From positions 372,001 through 436,000 of the forward strand of contig NZ_JABWMJ010000003.1 of assembly GCF_013366375.1 (NCBI RefSeq): DNA of 64,000 nucleotides, read 5' to 3'. Origin of the DNA: Rhizobacter koreensis (lineage in GTDB: Bacteria; Pseudomonadota; Gammaproteobacteria; Burkholderiales; Burkholderiaceae_C). This document shows positions 28,183 to 36,998 of this stretch, piece after piece. The notes beneath the pieces are model-generated. The model saw nothing but the letters and a program-made list of their open reading frames with translations. It did no database searches and was not told the origin of the DNA. A program made the translations under genes and the position numbers. Within the stretch, counting starts at the first letter, position 1. Each line of letters starts with the position of its first letter.

Positions 28183-29772
28183 ATGGCGCGCAAGAGCCCC
28201 GCACCGGATCGAGTTCAGCCGCTGCGCGCGGCCAGACCCAGCCCACGCACCGCGGCAGGCGCGAGCGGCGGCGCTGCGCTGCCGAAGACGCCCTCCGGCA
28301 TTCACGGGCTCGACCAGATCACCGGCGGCGGGCTGCCGCGCGGCCGGCCCACGCTGGTGTGCGGCGCCGCCGGTTGCGGCAAGACGATGCTGGCGGCCGA
28401 GTTCCTGGCGCGCGGTGCGAGCGAGTTCGACGAGCCGGGGGTGTTCATGGCGTTCGAGGAGAACGCCCAGGAGATCGCCGCCAACGTGCGCTCGATCGGC
28501 TTCGACCTCGGCAAGCTCGAGCGTCAGCGGCGGGTCGTCATCGATCACGTGCAGGTCGAGCGCAGCGAGATCGAGGAGACCGGCGAGTACGACCTCGACG
28601 GGCTCTTCATCCGCCTCGCGCACGCGATCGACTCGATCGGTGCCCGACGGGTGGTGCTCGACACGATCGAGGCGCTGTTCGCCGGGCTCGCCAACCACGC
28701 CGTGCTGCGTGCCGAGCTGCGGCGCCTGTTCCGCTGGCTCAAGGACAAGGGCGTGACCGCGGTCGTCACCGCCGAGCGCGGCGAGAACACGCTGACGCGC
28801 TACGGGCTCGAGGAGTACGTCGCCGATTGCGTGATCCTGCTCGACCACCGCATCGACCAGCAGATCTCGACGCGGCGGCTGCGCGTGGTCAAGTACCGGG
28901 GCTCGGCCCACGGCACCAACGAGTACCCGTTCCTGTTGAGCTCGCACGGCATCGCGGTGCTGCCGATCACCTCTCTGCGGCTCGAGCACGCAGCCTCCGA
29001 CGAGCGCGTCCTGACGGGCGTTCCGGGTCTCGACGCGATGCTCGGCGGACGGGGCGTGTTTCGCGGCAGCAGCGTGCTCGTGTCGGGCTCGCCGGGCACC
29101 GGCAAGAGCAGCGTCGCCGCGAGCTTCGCGGCGGCGGCGTGCATGCGGGGCGAACGCGCGCTGATCTTCGTGTACGAGGAGTCGGCGAGCCAGCTGTTCC
29201 GCAACATGCGCTCGATCGGGCTCGACCTCGCCAAGTGGGAGCGCAAGGGCCTGCTGCGCGTGCACGCGTCGCGGCCGACGCTGTACGGGCTCGAGGAGCA
29301 CCTGGTCCTCATGTACGAGATGGTGCGCAGCTTCCGACCCGGCGTGGTCGTCGTCGATCCGATCAGCAATCTCGGCAGCAACCCGTCCGATCCGGGGCTC
29401 AAGACTGCCTTGCTGCGTCTCATCGACTTCCTCAAGGAAGAGGGTGCGACCGCGGTGCTGTCGAGCCTGACGTCCGATGCGGCGGGGACGTTCGCCGACT
29501 CCGAGGTCGGCGTCTCGTCGCTGATGGACAGCTGGCTGATGCTGGCCAACGCCGCGTCGAACGGCGAGCGGCGGCGCACCCTGCAGTGGCTGAAATCGCG
29601 CGGCATGCCGCACTCGAACCACGTGTGCGAGTTCGTGTTCAGCGAGCGCGGCATCCACGTGATCGGCGCCGACGGCACTGCGGCGCCGCCGCTGCGCGGC
29701 CCGGGCGAGAAGGCGGCGCCGTCGCAGCCGCCGCGCGCGCGCCGGCGCGCCGCGACGGCGGAGGGCGCCTGA
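28183..29772 (+). CDS. kaiC: KaiC-like double RecA-domain ATPase
   Basis: The 529-residue protein has two tandem KaiC domains. CI (~36-265) has the Walker A GAAGCGKT (61-68), the adjacent catalytic glutamates in FEENAQE and Walker [16 protein letters not shown] (~275-495) has GSPGTGKS (302-309) and [16 protein letters not shown]. At the position of the two phosphorylated residues of cyanobacterial KaiC (Ser-Thr), this protein has Ser445-Ser446 in GVSSLMDSW, with two extra residues in the loop before it. The first ~30 residues and last ~30 are basic, Pro/Ala-rich and probably disordered. It is the first gene of an operon with two kaiB genes and a hybrid kinase. No kaiA is present. The ATG at 28183 was chosen; the frame is open further upstream without family similarity. 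Confidence 0.9.
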   Translation: MARKSPAPDRVQPLRAARPSPRTAAGASGGAALPKTPSGIHGLDQITGGGLPRGRPTLVCGAAGCGKTMLAAEFLARGASEFDEPGVFMAFEENAQEIAANVRSIGFDLGKLERQRRVVIDHVQVERSEIEETGEYDLDGLFIRLAHAIDSIGARRVVLDTIEALFAGLANHAVLRAELRRLFRWLKDKGVTAVVTAERGENTLTRYGLEEYVADCVILLDHRIDQQISTRRLRVVKYRGSAHGTNEYPFLLSSHGIAVLPITSLRLEHAASDERVLTGVPGLDAMLGGRGVFRGSSVLVSGSPGTGKSSVAASFAAAACMRGERALIFVYEESASQLFRNMRSIGLDLAKWERKGLLRVHASRPTLYGLEEHLVLMYEMVRSFRPGVVVVDPISNLGSNPSDPGLKTALLRLIDFLKEEGATAVLSSLTSDAAGTFADSEVGVSSLMDSWLMLANAASNGERRRTLQWLKSRGMPHSNHVCEFVFSERGIHVIGADGTAAPPLRGPGEKAAPSQPPRARRRAATAEGA

Positions 29773-30098
29773 TGGTCACCAAGGCACGCGCTTCCGCGCA
29801 CGGTTCCGACGGCATGCCGAAGGCCGAGTGGCAGCTGCGCCTCTACGTGGCGGGGCAGACCAGCAAGTCGCTCACGGCGCTGGTCAACCTCAAGAAGCTC
29901 TGCGAGACCCACCTCGCGGGGCGCTACGAGATCGAGGTGATCGACCTCCTCGTCAATCCCAAGCTCGCGGCCGGCGACCAGATCCTCGCGGTGCCGACGC
30001 TGGTGCGCAAGGTCCCGGAGCCCATCCGCAAGATCATCGGCGACCTCTCGAACGAGGATCGCGTGCTGGTCGGCCTCGACGTCCAGGCCGTGCGTTAG
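29772..30098 (+). CDS. kaiB: KaiB-like protein 1
   Basis: The product has 108 residues. Its ATG overlaps the kaiC stop by one base (TGATG). The thioredoxin-like KaiB fold is evident: [37 protein letters not shown], and [20 protein letters not shown]. KaiB binds KaiC and in cyanobacteria takes a rare switched fold. The first ~18 residues are an extra polar leader. It is clearly different from the second KaiB that follows. Confidence 0.9.
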   Translation: MVTKARASAHGSDGMPKAEWQLRLYVAGQTSKSLTALVNLKKLCETHLAGRYEIEVIDLLVNPKLAAGDQILAVPTLVRKVPEPIRKIIGDLSNEDRVLVGLDVQAVR

Positions 30099-30134
30099 GC
30101 GCAACGGCGGCACAACGCTTGCCCTTGAGCCCGG

Positions 30135-30428
30135 ATGGAACCCGCCGCGCCACCCGATTTCGCCTTCCGCCTCTACGTGAGCGGCGCCACCCCGGCCTCG
30201 GCGCGGGCGCTCGTCAACACGCGGCGCATCTGCGAAACGCATCTGGCGGGGCGCTACCGTCTCGACATCCTCGAGCTCGCCGAGCACGTCGAGCTCGCGA
30301 CGCGCGATCAGATCGTCGCGGCGCCGACGCTGATCAAGCTCTCGCCACCGCCGCTGCGGCGCTTCATCGGAGATCTTTCCGAGAACGAGGGATTGCTGCG
30401 CTGCCTGCCCGCCGCGACGGCGGGCTGA
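30135..30428 (+). CDS. kaiB: KaiB-like protein 2
   Basis: The product has 97 residues and starts 36 bases after the first kaiB. It shares the same plan ([58 protein letters not shown]) but differs at many positions, so it is an ancient paralogue and not a recent copy. Its last base overlaps the start of the hybrid kinase gene (TGATG). The pair may bind different KaiC states or different partners, such as the kinase. Confidence 0.9.
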   Translation: MEPAAPPDFAFRLYVSGATPASARALVNTRRICETHLAGRYRLDILELAEHVELATRDQIVAAPTLIKLSPPPLRRFIGDLSENEGLLRCLPAATAG

Positions 30429-32539
30429 TGGCCGCGCCCGCAACCCAGCCGGCGGACTCCCGCCCCATGGATCCCGACGACGTGCAGGCGATGCAGCTCG
30501 AGTGCGCCGAGCTGCGCGCTCGCCTCGACGAGGCCGAAGCGACGCTCGCCGCGATCCGCGGCGGCGACGTCGACGCCCTCGTCATCGGCGATCACGTGTA
30601 CACGCTCGACAGCGCCAACGCGGCGAGCAACTCGCTGCGCAAGGACGTGCTTGCGCAGATGCAGGACGCGGTCGTCGCCTGCGACGACGACGGGCGCGTG
30701 ATCTACATGAACCCGGCGGCGGAGCGCCAATACCGCCGCAGCATGTCCGAGGCGCTCGGCCACCCGCGCCGCGAGCTGTTCACCGAGACCTGGACCGACG
30801 CCGCCAGCGAGGCCCGCTCGCTCGACAGCCTCCAGCGCCACGGCACCTACCGCGCGCACTCGATCCACACGCGCAGGGACGGCAGCCGGCTGCACGTCGA
30901 GGCCACGGTGTCACGCCTCGAAGGCGCCGACGGGGCGTCGATCGGCCATCTCGCGGTGATCCGCGACATCAGCGAGCGCGTGCAGAACGAGGAGAGCCTG
31001 CGCGCGGCGACCGAGGCGCTCGCGCGGCGCGAGCGCCAGTTCGCGACGCTGGTCGAGAACTCGCCCGACGTGCTGGCGCGCTTCGATCGCGAACTGCGCC
31101 ACCGCTACGTGAGCCCGGTGGTCGAGCGCTACACCGGGCTGCGGCCCGATCAGTTCATCGGCAAGACCAACCTCGAGCTCGGCATGGACGCGGCGCTCGG
31201 CGCCCAGTTGTCCGAAGCGGCCGAGCGCGTGTTCCAGACCGGGCAGGTCGGGCGCACCAAGTTCCGCGTGCGTGCCGTCGACGGCACCGACGCGGTGTTC
31301 GAGGCGCGCATCGTCCCCGAGTTCGCCGACGACGGCGGCATCGAGTCGGTGCTGTCGATCGCCGCCGACGTGACCGAGCAGGAAGCCGTCGACGCCGCCC
31401 GGCGCGCCGCCGAGGCGTCGCTGCGCGAGTCGGATCGCCGCAAGGACGAGTTCCTGGCGACGCTCGCGCACGAGCTGCGCAACCCGCTCGCGCCGATCCG
31501 CAACGCGCTCGGTCTGATGCGCCTCAGCACCGACGGAGCGACGCACGCGAACGCGCGCGCGGTGATCGAGCGCCAGCTGCTGCAGATGGTGCACCTCGTC
31601 GACGACCTGCTCGACGTCGGCCGCATCAGCCAGGGCAAGCTCGAGCTGCGCCGCGACTCGGTCGACGTCGCGGCAGCGGTGCAGGCGGCGGTCGAGACGA
31701 GCCGGCCGCTGATCGATGCCGGCCGGCACCAGCTCACGATGCATCTGCCGCCGCCGGGCGCGCTGCGCGTCGACGCCGACGCCACGCGGCTGACGCAGAT
31801 CGTCGCGAACCTTCTCAACAACGCCGCCAAGTACACGCCCGAGGGTGGCCGCATCGAGGTCGCGGCGACGCGCGATGGCCCCGATGCGCTGATCAGCGTC
31901 AGCGACAGCGGGGTCGGCATCCCGCCCGACATGCTGCCGCAGGTGTTCGACATGTTCGCGCAGGTCAACCGCACGCTCGATCGCGCGCAGGGCGGCCTCG
32001 GCATCGGCCTCGCGCTCGTCAAGCAGCTGGTCGAGCTGCACGGCGGCAGCGTCGTCGCGTCGAGCGCCGGCGACGGCCGCGGCTCGACGTTCACGGTGCG
32101 CATCCCCGCCCTCGATGCACCGCGCGAAGGCGACCCCGGCGCACCGCTCGGCGTCGCGGCCTGCGAGTCCGAGGGCGAGTGCCGGGTGCTGGTGGTCGAC
32201 GACAACGTCGACAGCGCCGAGAGCCTGGCCAAGGTGCTCGAGCTGCTGGGGTTCCAGACCCGGACCGCGTTCGACGGCGGTGAAGCCGTGCGCATCGCGG
32301 CCGAGTTCGAGCCCAAGGTCGCGCTGCTCGACCTCGGCCTGCCGGTGCTGAGCGGCTTCGAGGTCGCGACGCGGCTGCGCGAGGCCGACCCGGCGGTGAC
32401 GCTGGTCGCCATCAGCGGCTGGGGCCAGGCCGACGATCGACGCCGCTCGGCGGCGGCCGGTTTCGACCATCATTTCGTCAAGCCGGTGGACATCGACGCG
32501 CTGCTGCGCGTCCTCACGCGAGCTCGCCAGCCGGCCTGA
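30428..32539 (+). CDS. PAS-PAS hybrid sensor histidine kinase of the kai operon
   Basis: The 703-residue protein is soluble, with no membrane segment. A short N-terminal coiled-coil-like segment (ELRARLDEAEATLAAIRGGD, ~28-47) precedes two PAS domains (~70-185 and ~200-318). A HisKA domain has the phosphoacceptor His348 in FLATLAHELRNPLAP, the ATPase domain has the N box NLLNNAAKY (~461-469) and the G boxes DSGVGIP and GGLGIGLAL, and a C-terminal receiver (~585-700) has the acceptor Asp635 in VALLDLGLPV. It follows kaiB-2 with a one-base overlap, so it probably transmits the state of the KaiC/KaiB complex, by analogy with the kinase output of the cyanobacterial clock. No partner response regulator is next to it. 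Confidence 0.9.
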   Translation: MAAPATQPADSRPMDPDDVQAMQLECAELRARLDEAEATLAAIRGGDVDALVIGDHVYTLDSANAASNSLRKDVLAQMQDAVVACDDDGRVIYMNPAAERQYRRSMSEALGHPRRELFTETWTDAASEARSLDSLQRHGTYRAHSIHTRRDGSRLHVEATVSRLEGADGASIGHLAVIRDISERVQNEESLRAATEALARRERQFATLVENSPDVLARFDRELRHRYVSPVVERYTGLRPDQFIGKTNLELGMDAALGAQLSEAAERVFQTGQVGRTKFRVRAVDGTDAVFEARIVPEFADDGGIESVLSIAADVTEQEAVDAARRAAEASLRESDRRKDEFLATLAHELRNPLAPIRNALGLMRLSTDGATHANARAVIERQLLQMVHLVDDLLDVGRISQGKLELRRDSVDVAAAVQAAVETSRPLIDAGRHQLTMHLPPPGALRVDADATRLTQIVANLLNNAAKYTPEGGRIEVAATRDGPDALISVSDSGVGIPPDMLPQVFDMFAQVNRTLDRAQGGLGIGLALVKQLVELHGGSVVASSAGDGRGSTFTVRIPALDAPREGDPGAPLGVAACESEGECRVLVVDDNVDSAESLAKVLELLGFQTRTAFDGGEAVRIAAEFEPKVALLDLGLPVLSGFEVATRLREADPAVTLVAISGWGQADDRRRSAAAGFDHHFVKPVDIDALLRVLTRARQPA

Positions 32540-32542
32540 CGC

Positions 32543-32995
32543 TCAGGTCCGCGGGCGTCCTCGCTGCTCGCGCAGCAGCGCGAGCGTCGCCGCATCGGGC
32601 GCGCCGTCGAAGAAACGGTCGAGCGCGGCGGCAAAGCGCTGCTCGTCGGGCGCCACGAACGCGAACAGCGTCAGCGACGAGCGCAGCTTCAGGTCGTCGG
32701 GCGAGCCGAAGATCTCGTGCGCGCTGCCGCCCGGCAGCGCGAGCAGCGCGTCCACGCATTCCCGCAGGCGCCGGCCGAGCAGGGCGTGGTCGAGGTAGGC
32801 GCGCGCCTCGGCTGCCGAGGCGATGCCGTAGTGGCGCGCCGTCGCGCTGCGCCCGAGCGACGTCAGCTGCGGAAACACGAACCACATCCAATGGGTGGTC
32901 TTGCGCCCGGCACGCAGCTCGGCGAGCGCACGTGCGTGCACCGGCGCCTGTGCGACGACGAAGCGCTGCAGGTCGTGCGGGTCGTCGGGAGTCAT
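32543..32995 (-). CDS. DUF1810 family protein
   Basis: The product has 150 residues. The DUF1810 core is clear: HDLQRFVVAQAPVHARALAE, then THWMWFVFPQLTSLGRS and YGIASAAEARAYLDH. These are small cytoplasmic proteins of unknown function found widely in bacteria. The ATG at 32995 begins the family N-terminus. It is convergent with the hybrid kinase (stops three bases apart) and divergent from the gene at 33100. Confidence 0.85.
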   Translation of the reverse strand: MTPDDPHDLQRFVVAQAPVHARALAELRAGRKTTHWMWFVFPQLTSLGRSATARHYGIASAAEARAYLDHALLGRRLRECVDALLALPGGSAHEIFGSPDDLKLRSSLTLFAFVAPDEQRFAAALDRFFDGAPDAATLALLREQRGRPRT

Positions 32996-33099
32996 GTGGG
33001 CTTGCGCATGAGCGGGAGCGGCGATTCTGGCCGTTCGCGCCGACCCGCGGCGTCGGCGCCTTTGCAGGCGCGCAACGCGGCGCGCCAGAATCATCGGCC

Positions 33100-33432
33100 A
33101 TGCCGCGTGCGCCGCGCCTCCGCTACCACGTCTACGTCGTCGAGCTCTCCGACCGGGTGTGGAACGAGGCGCGCTTTCGCGCCGCCAACCCCGACTACCA
33201 GCTCGGCAAGCCGTTCGTCTACGTCGGCATGACCGGGCTCGACCCGGACCTGCGCTTCGACCGCCACAAGGCCGGGATCAAGGCCAACCGCTACGTGCGC
33301 GACTACGGCCTGCGCCTGGTGCCCGCGCTGTACGAGGTCTACAACCCGCTGCCTTACGACGGTGCGCGCGAGATGGAGGTCGAGCTCGCGATCGGCCTGC
33401 GCGAAGCGGGCTACGGCGTCTGGCAGGCCTGA
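33100..33432 (+). CDS. GIY-YIG-like small protein
   Basis: The product has 110 residues. The two strands of a GIY-YIG-type domain can be read as HVYVVELSD and FVYVGMTGLDP, followed by RFDRHKAGIKANRYVRDYG, which provides the Arg/His/Lys cluster. A conserved Glu is seen in REMEVELAIGLREAGYGVWQ. The spacing is tight and the motif variant (YVV...YVG instead of GIY...YIG), so nuclease activity is not certain. Such short stand-alone domains are common and mostly uncharacterised. The start is the ATG at 33100. Confidence 0.6.
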   Translation: MPRAPRLRYHVYVVELSDRVWNEARFRAANPDYQLGKPFVYVGMTGLDPDLRFDRHKAGIKANRYVRDYGLRLVPALYEVYNPLPYDGAREMEVELAIGLREAGYGVWQA

Positions 33433-33466
33433 CCGACGCCGGCGGCGTCCGCGCCGCGCGGACCGC

Positions 33467-34345
33467 TCAGGTGAGGCTGAACGCCGCGGGCGTGCCGGGC
33501 GCGCCCGCCGCAGCGCCAGGGTTGGCCGCCTCCGCAGTGCCGGCCGAACCGGCATCGCTCGTCGCACCGGCACCGTCGAGCACGACCCAGGTCGGCGCGT
33601 GGTCGCTCGGCTTCTCGCGGCCGCGCACCGCGCGGTCGACGCCGGCGTCGACGAGGCGCGCCGCCGCCGGCGGGTTGAGCAGCAGGTGGTCGATGCGCAG
33701 CCCGGCATCGCGCGCGAAGCGGTCGCGGAAGTAGTCCCAGAACGTGTAGACCGCCTTCCCGGGATGGCGCGCGTTGATCGCGTCGAGCCAGCCCTGCGCG
33801 AGCAGGCGCCGGTACGCCTCGCGCGATTCGGGTTGCAGCAGGGCGTCGTTGCGCCACGAATTGGGTGAGTAGATGTCCTCGATGCCGTCGGTGGCGACCA
33901 CGTTGTAGTCGCCGACCAGCAGCACCGGGCGTGCCTCGCGGATCAGGCTGGCGGCGTGCTCGATCAGGCGCCCGAACCAGGCGAGCTTGTAGGCGAACTT
34001 CGGACCGGGCTGCGGGTTGCCGTTCGGCAGGTAGATCGACGCGACGATCATCCCGGCGACCTCGGCCTCGAGGTAGCGGCTGTGGGTGTCGTCCGGGTCG
34101 CCGGGCAGGCCGCGCCGCCGCTCGACCACCGGCGTGCGCGCGAGCACGGCAACGCCGTTGAAGCCCTTCTGGCCGTGCCAGACCGCGTGGTAGCCGGCGG
34201 CCTGGATGGCGAGCGCCGGGAAGGTCTCGTCCGACGTCTTGAGCTCCTGCAGGCAGGCGACGTCGGGCCGCGCCTCCTCGAGCCACTCGAGCACCCGAGG
34301 CAGGCGGCTGTTGATTCCGTTGACGTTGAAGGTCGCGATCTTCAT
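33467..34345 (-). CDS. xthA: Exodeoxyribonuclease III
   Basis: The 292-residue protein is an AP endonuclease/3'-exonuclease of the XthA family acting in base-excision repair. The motifs are in order: MKIATFNVNGINSRL, CLQELKTSDETFP (metal-binding Glu), VASIYLPNGNP, LLVGDYNVVATDGIED (Asp and Asn), and REKPSDHAPTWVVL (catalytic Asp-His). The first ~255 residues cover the whole domain; the last ~35 are an Ala/Gly-rich extension (GTAEAANPGAAAGAPGTPA) not typical of the family. The start at 34345 fits the family N-terminus. Confidence 0.92.
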   Translation of the reverse strand: MKIATFNVNGINSRLPRVLEWLEEARPDVACLQELKTSDETFPALAIQAAGYHAVWHGQKGFNGVAVLARTPVVERRRGLPGDPDDTHSRYLEAEVAGMIVASIYLPNGNPQPGPKFAYKLAWFGRLIEHAASLIREARPVLLVGDYNVVATDGIEDIYSPNSWRNDALLQPESREAYRRLLAQGWLDAINARHPGKAVYTFWDYFRDRFARDAGLRIDHLLLNPPAAARLVDAGVDRAVRGREKPSDHAPTWVVLDGAGATSDAGSAGTAEAANPGAAAGAPGTPAAFSLT

Positions 34346-34484
34346 GAGGGCTGGATTGTGCGCATGCCGCAGGCCGGTCGGCCGCGACGCCCTTCGCGCA
34401 CGTACGGCCGCGCAGACCGCATGCGGCGGGTGTCGAGGAAGGCGGCCGCGCGCGCGGCCGAGCCGCACGCGCGCGGTCGCCGTT

Positions 34485-34817
34485 TCAGCCCTTCGGATCG
34501 ATCTGCTCGAAGGCTTGGTCGAGCGCGGCAGCCGTGTTCGGCCGCACCACGCGCGCGACTTCCTGGCCGTCCTTCAGGAACACCAGCGTCGGCCACAGCT
34601 TCACGCGAAAGCTCCGGCCGAGCGGCCGCCCGCTGCCGTCCTCGACCTTGATGTGGCGCACGTCGGGGTGGCCGGCGAACGCCTGCTCGATCAGCGGCTG
34701 CGCGGCGCGGCAGAAGCCGCACCAGGCGGTGCCGAACTCGATCACCGTCGGTTCGGCCATGGCGTCGACGGCGCTGCGCGCCGGCTCGGGAATGGTGAAG
34801 GCCGTCGTCATGCCCAT
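34485..34817 (-). CDS. Thioredoxin-like protein
   Basis: The product has 110 residues and no signal peptide. The redox centre is Trp-Cys-Gly-Phe-Cys at 32-36 in EFGTAWCGFCRAAQPLIEQA, in place of the canonical WCGPC, and the cis-proline loop is KLWPTLVFLKDGQEVARV. It is a cytoplasmic thiol-disulfide oxidoreductase. The Phe in place of Pro between the cysteines probably shifts the redox potential. GAGGAG precedes the ATG at 34817 by seven bases. The Gly-rich gene upstream ends 19 bases before it on the same strand. Confidence 0.85.
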   Translation of the reverse strand: MGMTTAFTIPEPARSAVDAMAEPTVIEFGTAWCGFCRAAQPLIEQAFAGHPDVRHIKVEDGSGRPLGRSFRVKLWPTLVFLKDGQEVARVVRPNTAAALDQAFEQIDPKG

Positions 34818-34836
34818 CGCGTGCTCCTCTCGGCGT

Positions 34837-35676
34837 TCAGTCGCGGCCGCTGCTGCCGTCCTTCAGGCGGTCGCGCGGCGCATCGTCGACTGGGCCGGTG
34901 ACCACCTCCGACACGGCGCGGCCGAGCGACTCGAGCGGGCCCTCGTCGCGCTTGGCGTCCGCGGGGCCCAGCGTCTCGGCCCCGGTTCCGGAGCCGGTCA
35001 CGTCGCCCACGTGCGGCGGGTGCGCCGAGCCGGCCGGACCACCGCCGAAGCCGTGCGCGTCGTCGATGCCGCCGTCGCGGCTACCCGCCCCGGCCGAGCG
35101 GTCGGCCGACGCGGCGGCGCGTGCCTGCGCGCTGCCCTGACCGCCGCCCGGACCGGCGGCGTTGCCGCCCGACCCGCCGGTCGTCGAGCCTGCGGACGCG
35201 CCGGTCACCGACGCGCCGCTCGCTGCATGTGCGTCGAGCGACCCGGTGGCGCCCCCGGTGCCGCTCGATCCGCCACCCGCCCCGGTCGAGCCCGCGGTCA
35301 GCGCCGCGCTCCCGGCCGACTCGGCCGAGGTCGCGCCGATCGCCGAGCCGCCGCTGCTCGTGCCGTCGCCCATCGCACCGACGGATCCGCCGCCGCGGCG
35401 TTGCCCGTTCGGGTCGCCCGGTGTCGGCGCGCCGATCGCGCCGGGGCCGCTGCCGGGCGCGTCCTGGCCACCACGATCGACGCGCGGCGTCTCCGCGCCG
35501 ACCGCGTTGCCGGTCGATGCCACCGCGACCGCGTCGGTGTCGCCGCGCTCGCTCGAGCGCTGCAGCGCGTCGGCTGCGCCGCCGACCATGTTCTGCGCCA
35601 TGCCGCCGGTGCCCGGGCCGGCCGGGTGCTTGCCCGCTTCGCCCATCGGAATGGCTTCGTCGTTCGTCGTCGTCAT
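34837..35676 (-). CDS. Gly/Ser/Ala-rich low-complexity protein
   Basis: The product has 279 residues. Most of the sequence (~70-235) is a low-complexity mix of Gly, Ser, Ala and Thr (for example GATSAESAGSAALTAGSTG and GGSSGTGGATGSL). It is probably disordered. The C-terminus has a more ordered, acidic stretch (DEGPLESLGRAVSEVVTG PVDDAP). No signal peptide or membrane segment. No family is recognised, but the reading frame is protein-like in composition only at the ends, so coding is likely but not proven. Confidence 0.5.
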   Translation of the reverse strand: MTTTNDEAIPMGEAGKHPAGPGTGGMAQNMVGGAADALQRSSERGDTDAVAVASTGNAVGAETPRVDRGGQDAPGSGPGAIGAPTPGDPNGQRRGGGSVGAMGDGTSSGGSAIGATSAESAGSAALTAGSTGAGGGSSGTGGATGSLDAHAASGASVTGASAGSTTGGSGGNAAGPGGGQGSAQARAAASADRSAGAGSRDGGIDDAHGFGGGPAGSAHPPHVGDVTGSGTGAETLGPADAKRDEGPLESLGRAVSEVVTGPVDDAPRDRLKDGSSGRD

Positions 35677-35803
35677 GTGTCGATCTCCAGAAGGCTCGTG
35701 CCGGTCGTTCGGCAATCCGTGCGCCCGTGCCCCGGCGCGGGTGGGGCGGCGGCGTTCGGTTCCGCACAAGCTCGACGCGTCGGCCGCCTACGATGCGCGA
35801 ACG

Positions 35804-36268
35804 ATGTCGCCTTCTGCCACGCGCCGGACCAGCTGCGGCGTCCTCGTCTTCCACTCGGCCGGTGCGCTGCTGCTCGGCCACGCGTCGGGAACGCCGCGCT
35901 GGGACATCCCCAAGGGCATCGCCGAACCGGGGGAGTCGGCTCTCGAGACCGCGCTGCGCGAGACGCGCGAGGAGACCGGCCTCGATCTCGCCGACGCGCT
36001 GCTGCTCGACCTCGGGCGTTTCGCCTATCTGCGCGACAAGGACCTGCACCTGTTCGCGACGCGGGGCGACGACGTCGTCATCGAGCGCTGCGTCTGCTCG
36101 ACCGCCTTCCGCGATTCGCGGGGCCGCATGCGACCCGAGTTCGACGCCTTCGCGTGGGTGCCGTTCGATGCGGTGCCGCAGCGCGTCGGCAAGAGCCTCG
36201 CCGCGCTGCTGAGCGGACGCGTCCCGCTGCCGGCGACGCTGCAGCGGCTCGTCGACCCGGGCGGGTAG
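35804..36268 (+). CDS. NUDIX hydrolase
   Basis: The product has 154 residues. The NUDIX box is complete: GIAEPGESALETALRETREE followed by TGL (Gly-x5-Glu-x7-Arg-Glu-x2-Glu-Glu-x-Gly), preceded by WDIPKG. This class hydrolyses nucleoside diphosphates linked to another moiety, with Mg2+ bound by the Glu residues. The substrate cannot be inferred. It is divergent from the Gly-rich gene. A short sequence of ~127 bases separates them. Confidence 0.9.
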   Translation: MSPSATRRTSCGVLVFHSAGALLLGHASGTPRWDIPKGIAEPGESALETALRETREETGLDLADALLLDLGRFAYLRDKDLHLFATRGDDVVIERCVCSTAFRDSRGRMRPEFDAFAWVPFDAVPQRVGKSLAALLSGRVPLPATLQRLVDPGG

Positions 36269-36396
36269 GGGACTTCCGACGCACGGAGCCGGCGTTGTCG
36301 CCCCGTCGGCAGGGCTGTCCTCCGCTCGCTGCTGCGCCGTTCGGCGTCGAGACTGCGTGAGCGGCAGCACCCGCTGCCACCAGAACGGGAGAAGTC

Positions 36397-36765
36397 ATGA
36401 ACGTCGCCAGCAAGATCGTCCTCGCCCTCGTCGCTGCCGCCGCGTGCAGCGTCGCCGCCGCGCAGACCTATTCGTCGGACGCCGACCGGCGCGCCGCCAA
36501 CCGCGAACAGGCGCTCGAGCGCTGGCGTGCGCAACAGGGCACGACCCAGGACAGCCGCTCGGACCGCCGCTACGACAACGATCGTCGCGGCAAGCCGAGC
36601 GCGATGCAGTCGGTGCGCAACACCACTCACAAGGCGGCGCAGTCGACGCGCAACTTCACGCACCGCCAGCTGCAGAAGTCGCGCGCCTTCAAGGCGCGTC
36701 AGGACCGCCGCGGCAACCCTGGCCCGACCCCCAGCGTGCACGAGCCGCGCGCGATCGGTCGCTGA
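36397..36765 (+). CDS. Small secreted basic protein of unknown function
   Basis: The product has 122 residues, with a clear signal peptide (KIVLALVAAAACSVAAAQ). The mature part is strongly basic and helical-looking (DADRRAANREQALERWRA, RNFTHRQLQKSRAFKARQDR) and has no Cys. It would be exported to the periplasm. I recognise no family. CGGGAGAAG lies eight bases before the ATG. Confidence 0.7.
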   Translation: MNVASKIVLALVAAAACSVAAAQTYSSDADRRAANREQALERWRAQQGTTQDSRSDRRYDNDRRGKPSAMQSVRNTTHKAAQSTRNFTHRQLQKSRAFKARQDRRGNPGPTPSVHEPRAIGR

Positions 36766-36919
36766 TCGCACTGCCGGCTCGGCCGGCACCACGCCGAAGG
36801 GCGAGGCCTGCGACTGGTGACGGTCGCGGGCCTCGCGTGCTTGCGGCTCGCGCGGCGCCGGGTGCAGGAGTTCCGAATCGAAGCTTTGCGGAGCGGGCAA
36901 GGCAAAGGCAGTGGGGAGA

Positions 36920-36945
36920 GCCTCCAGCGCAAGCGCGGAGGAGGC
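36920..36945. terminator. Possible hairpin between convergent genes
   Basis: Six-base arms GCCTCC and GGAGGC enclose a second short GCGC stem. It sits between the ends of the convergent genes at 36765 and 36999. There is no T-run on either side, so this may not terminate on its own. Confidence 0.25.
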
Positions 36946-36998
36946 GCTTGGCACCGACGCTCGGCAGACTGCGTGGGCGCGACGTCGCGGCGCAGGCG

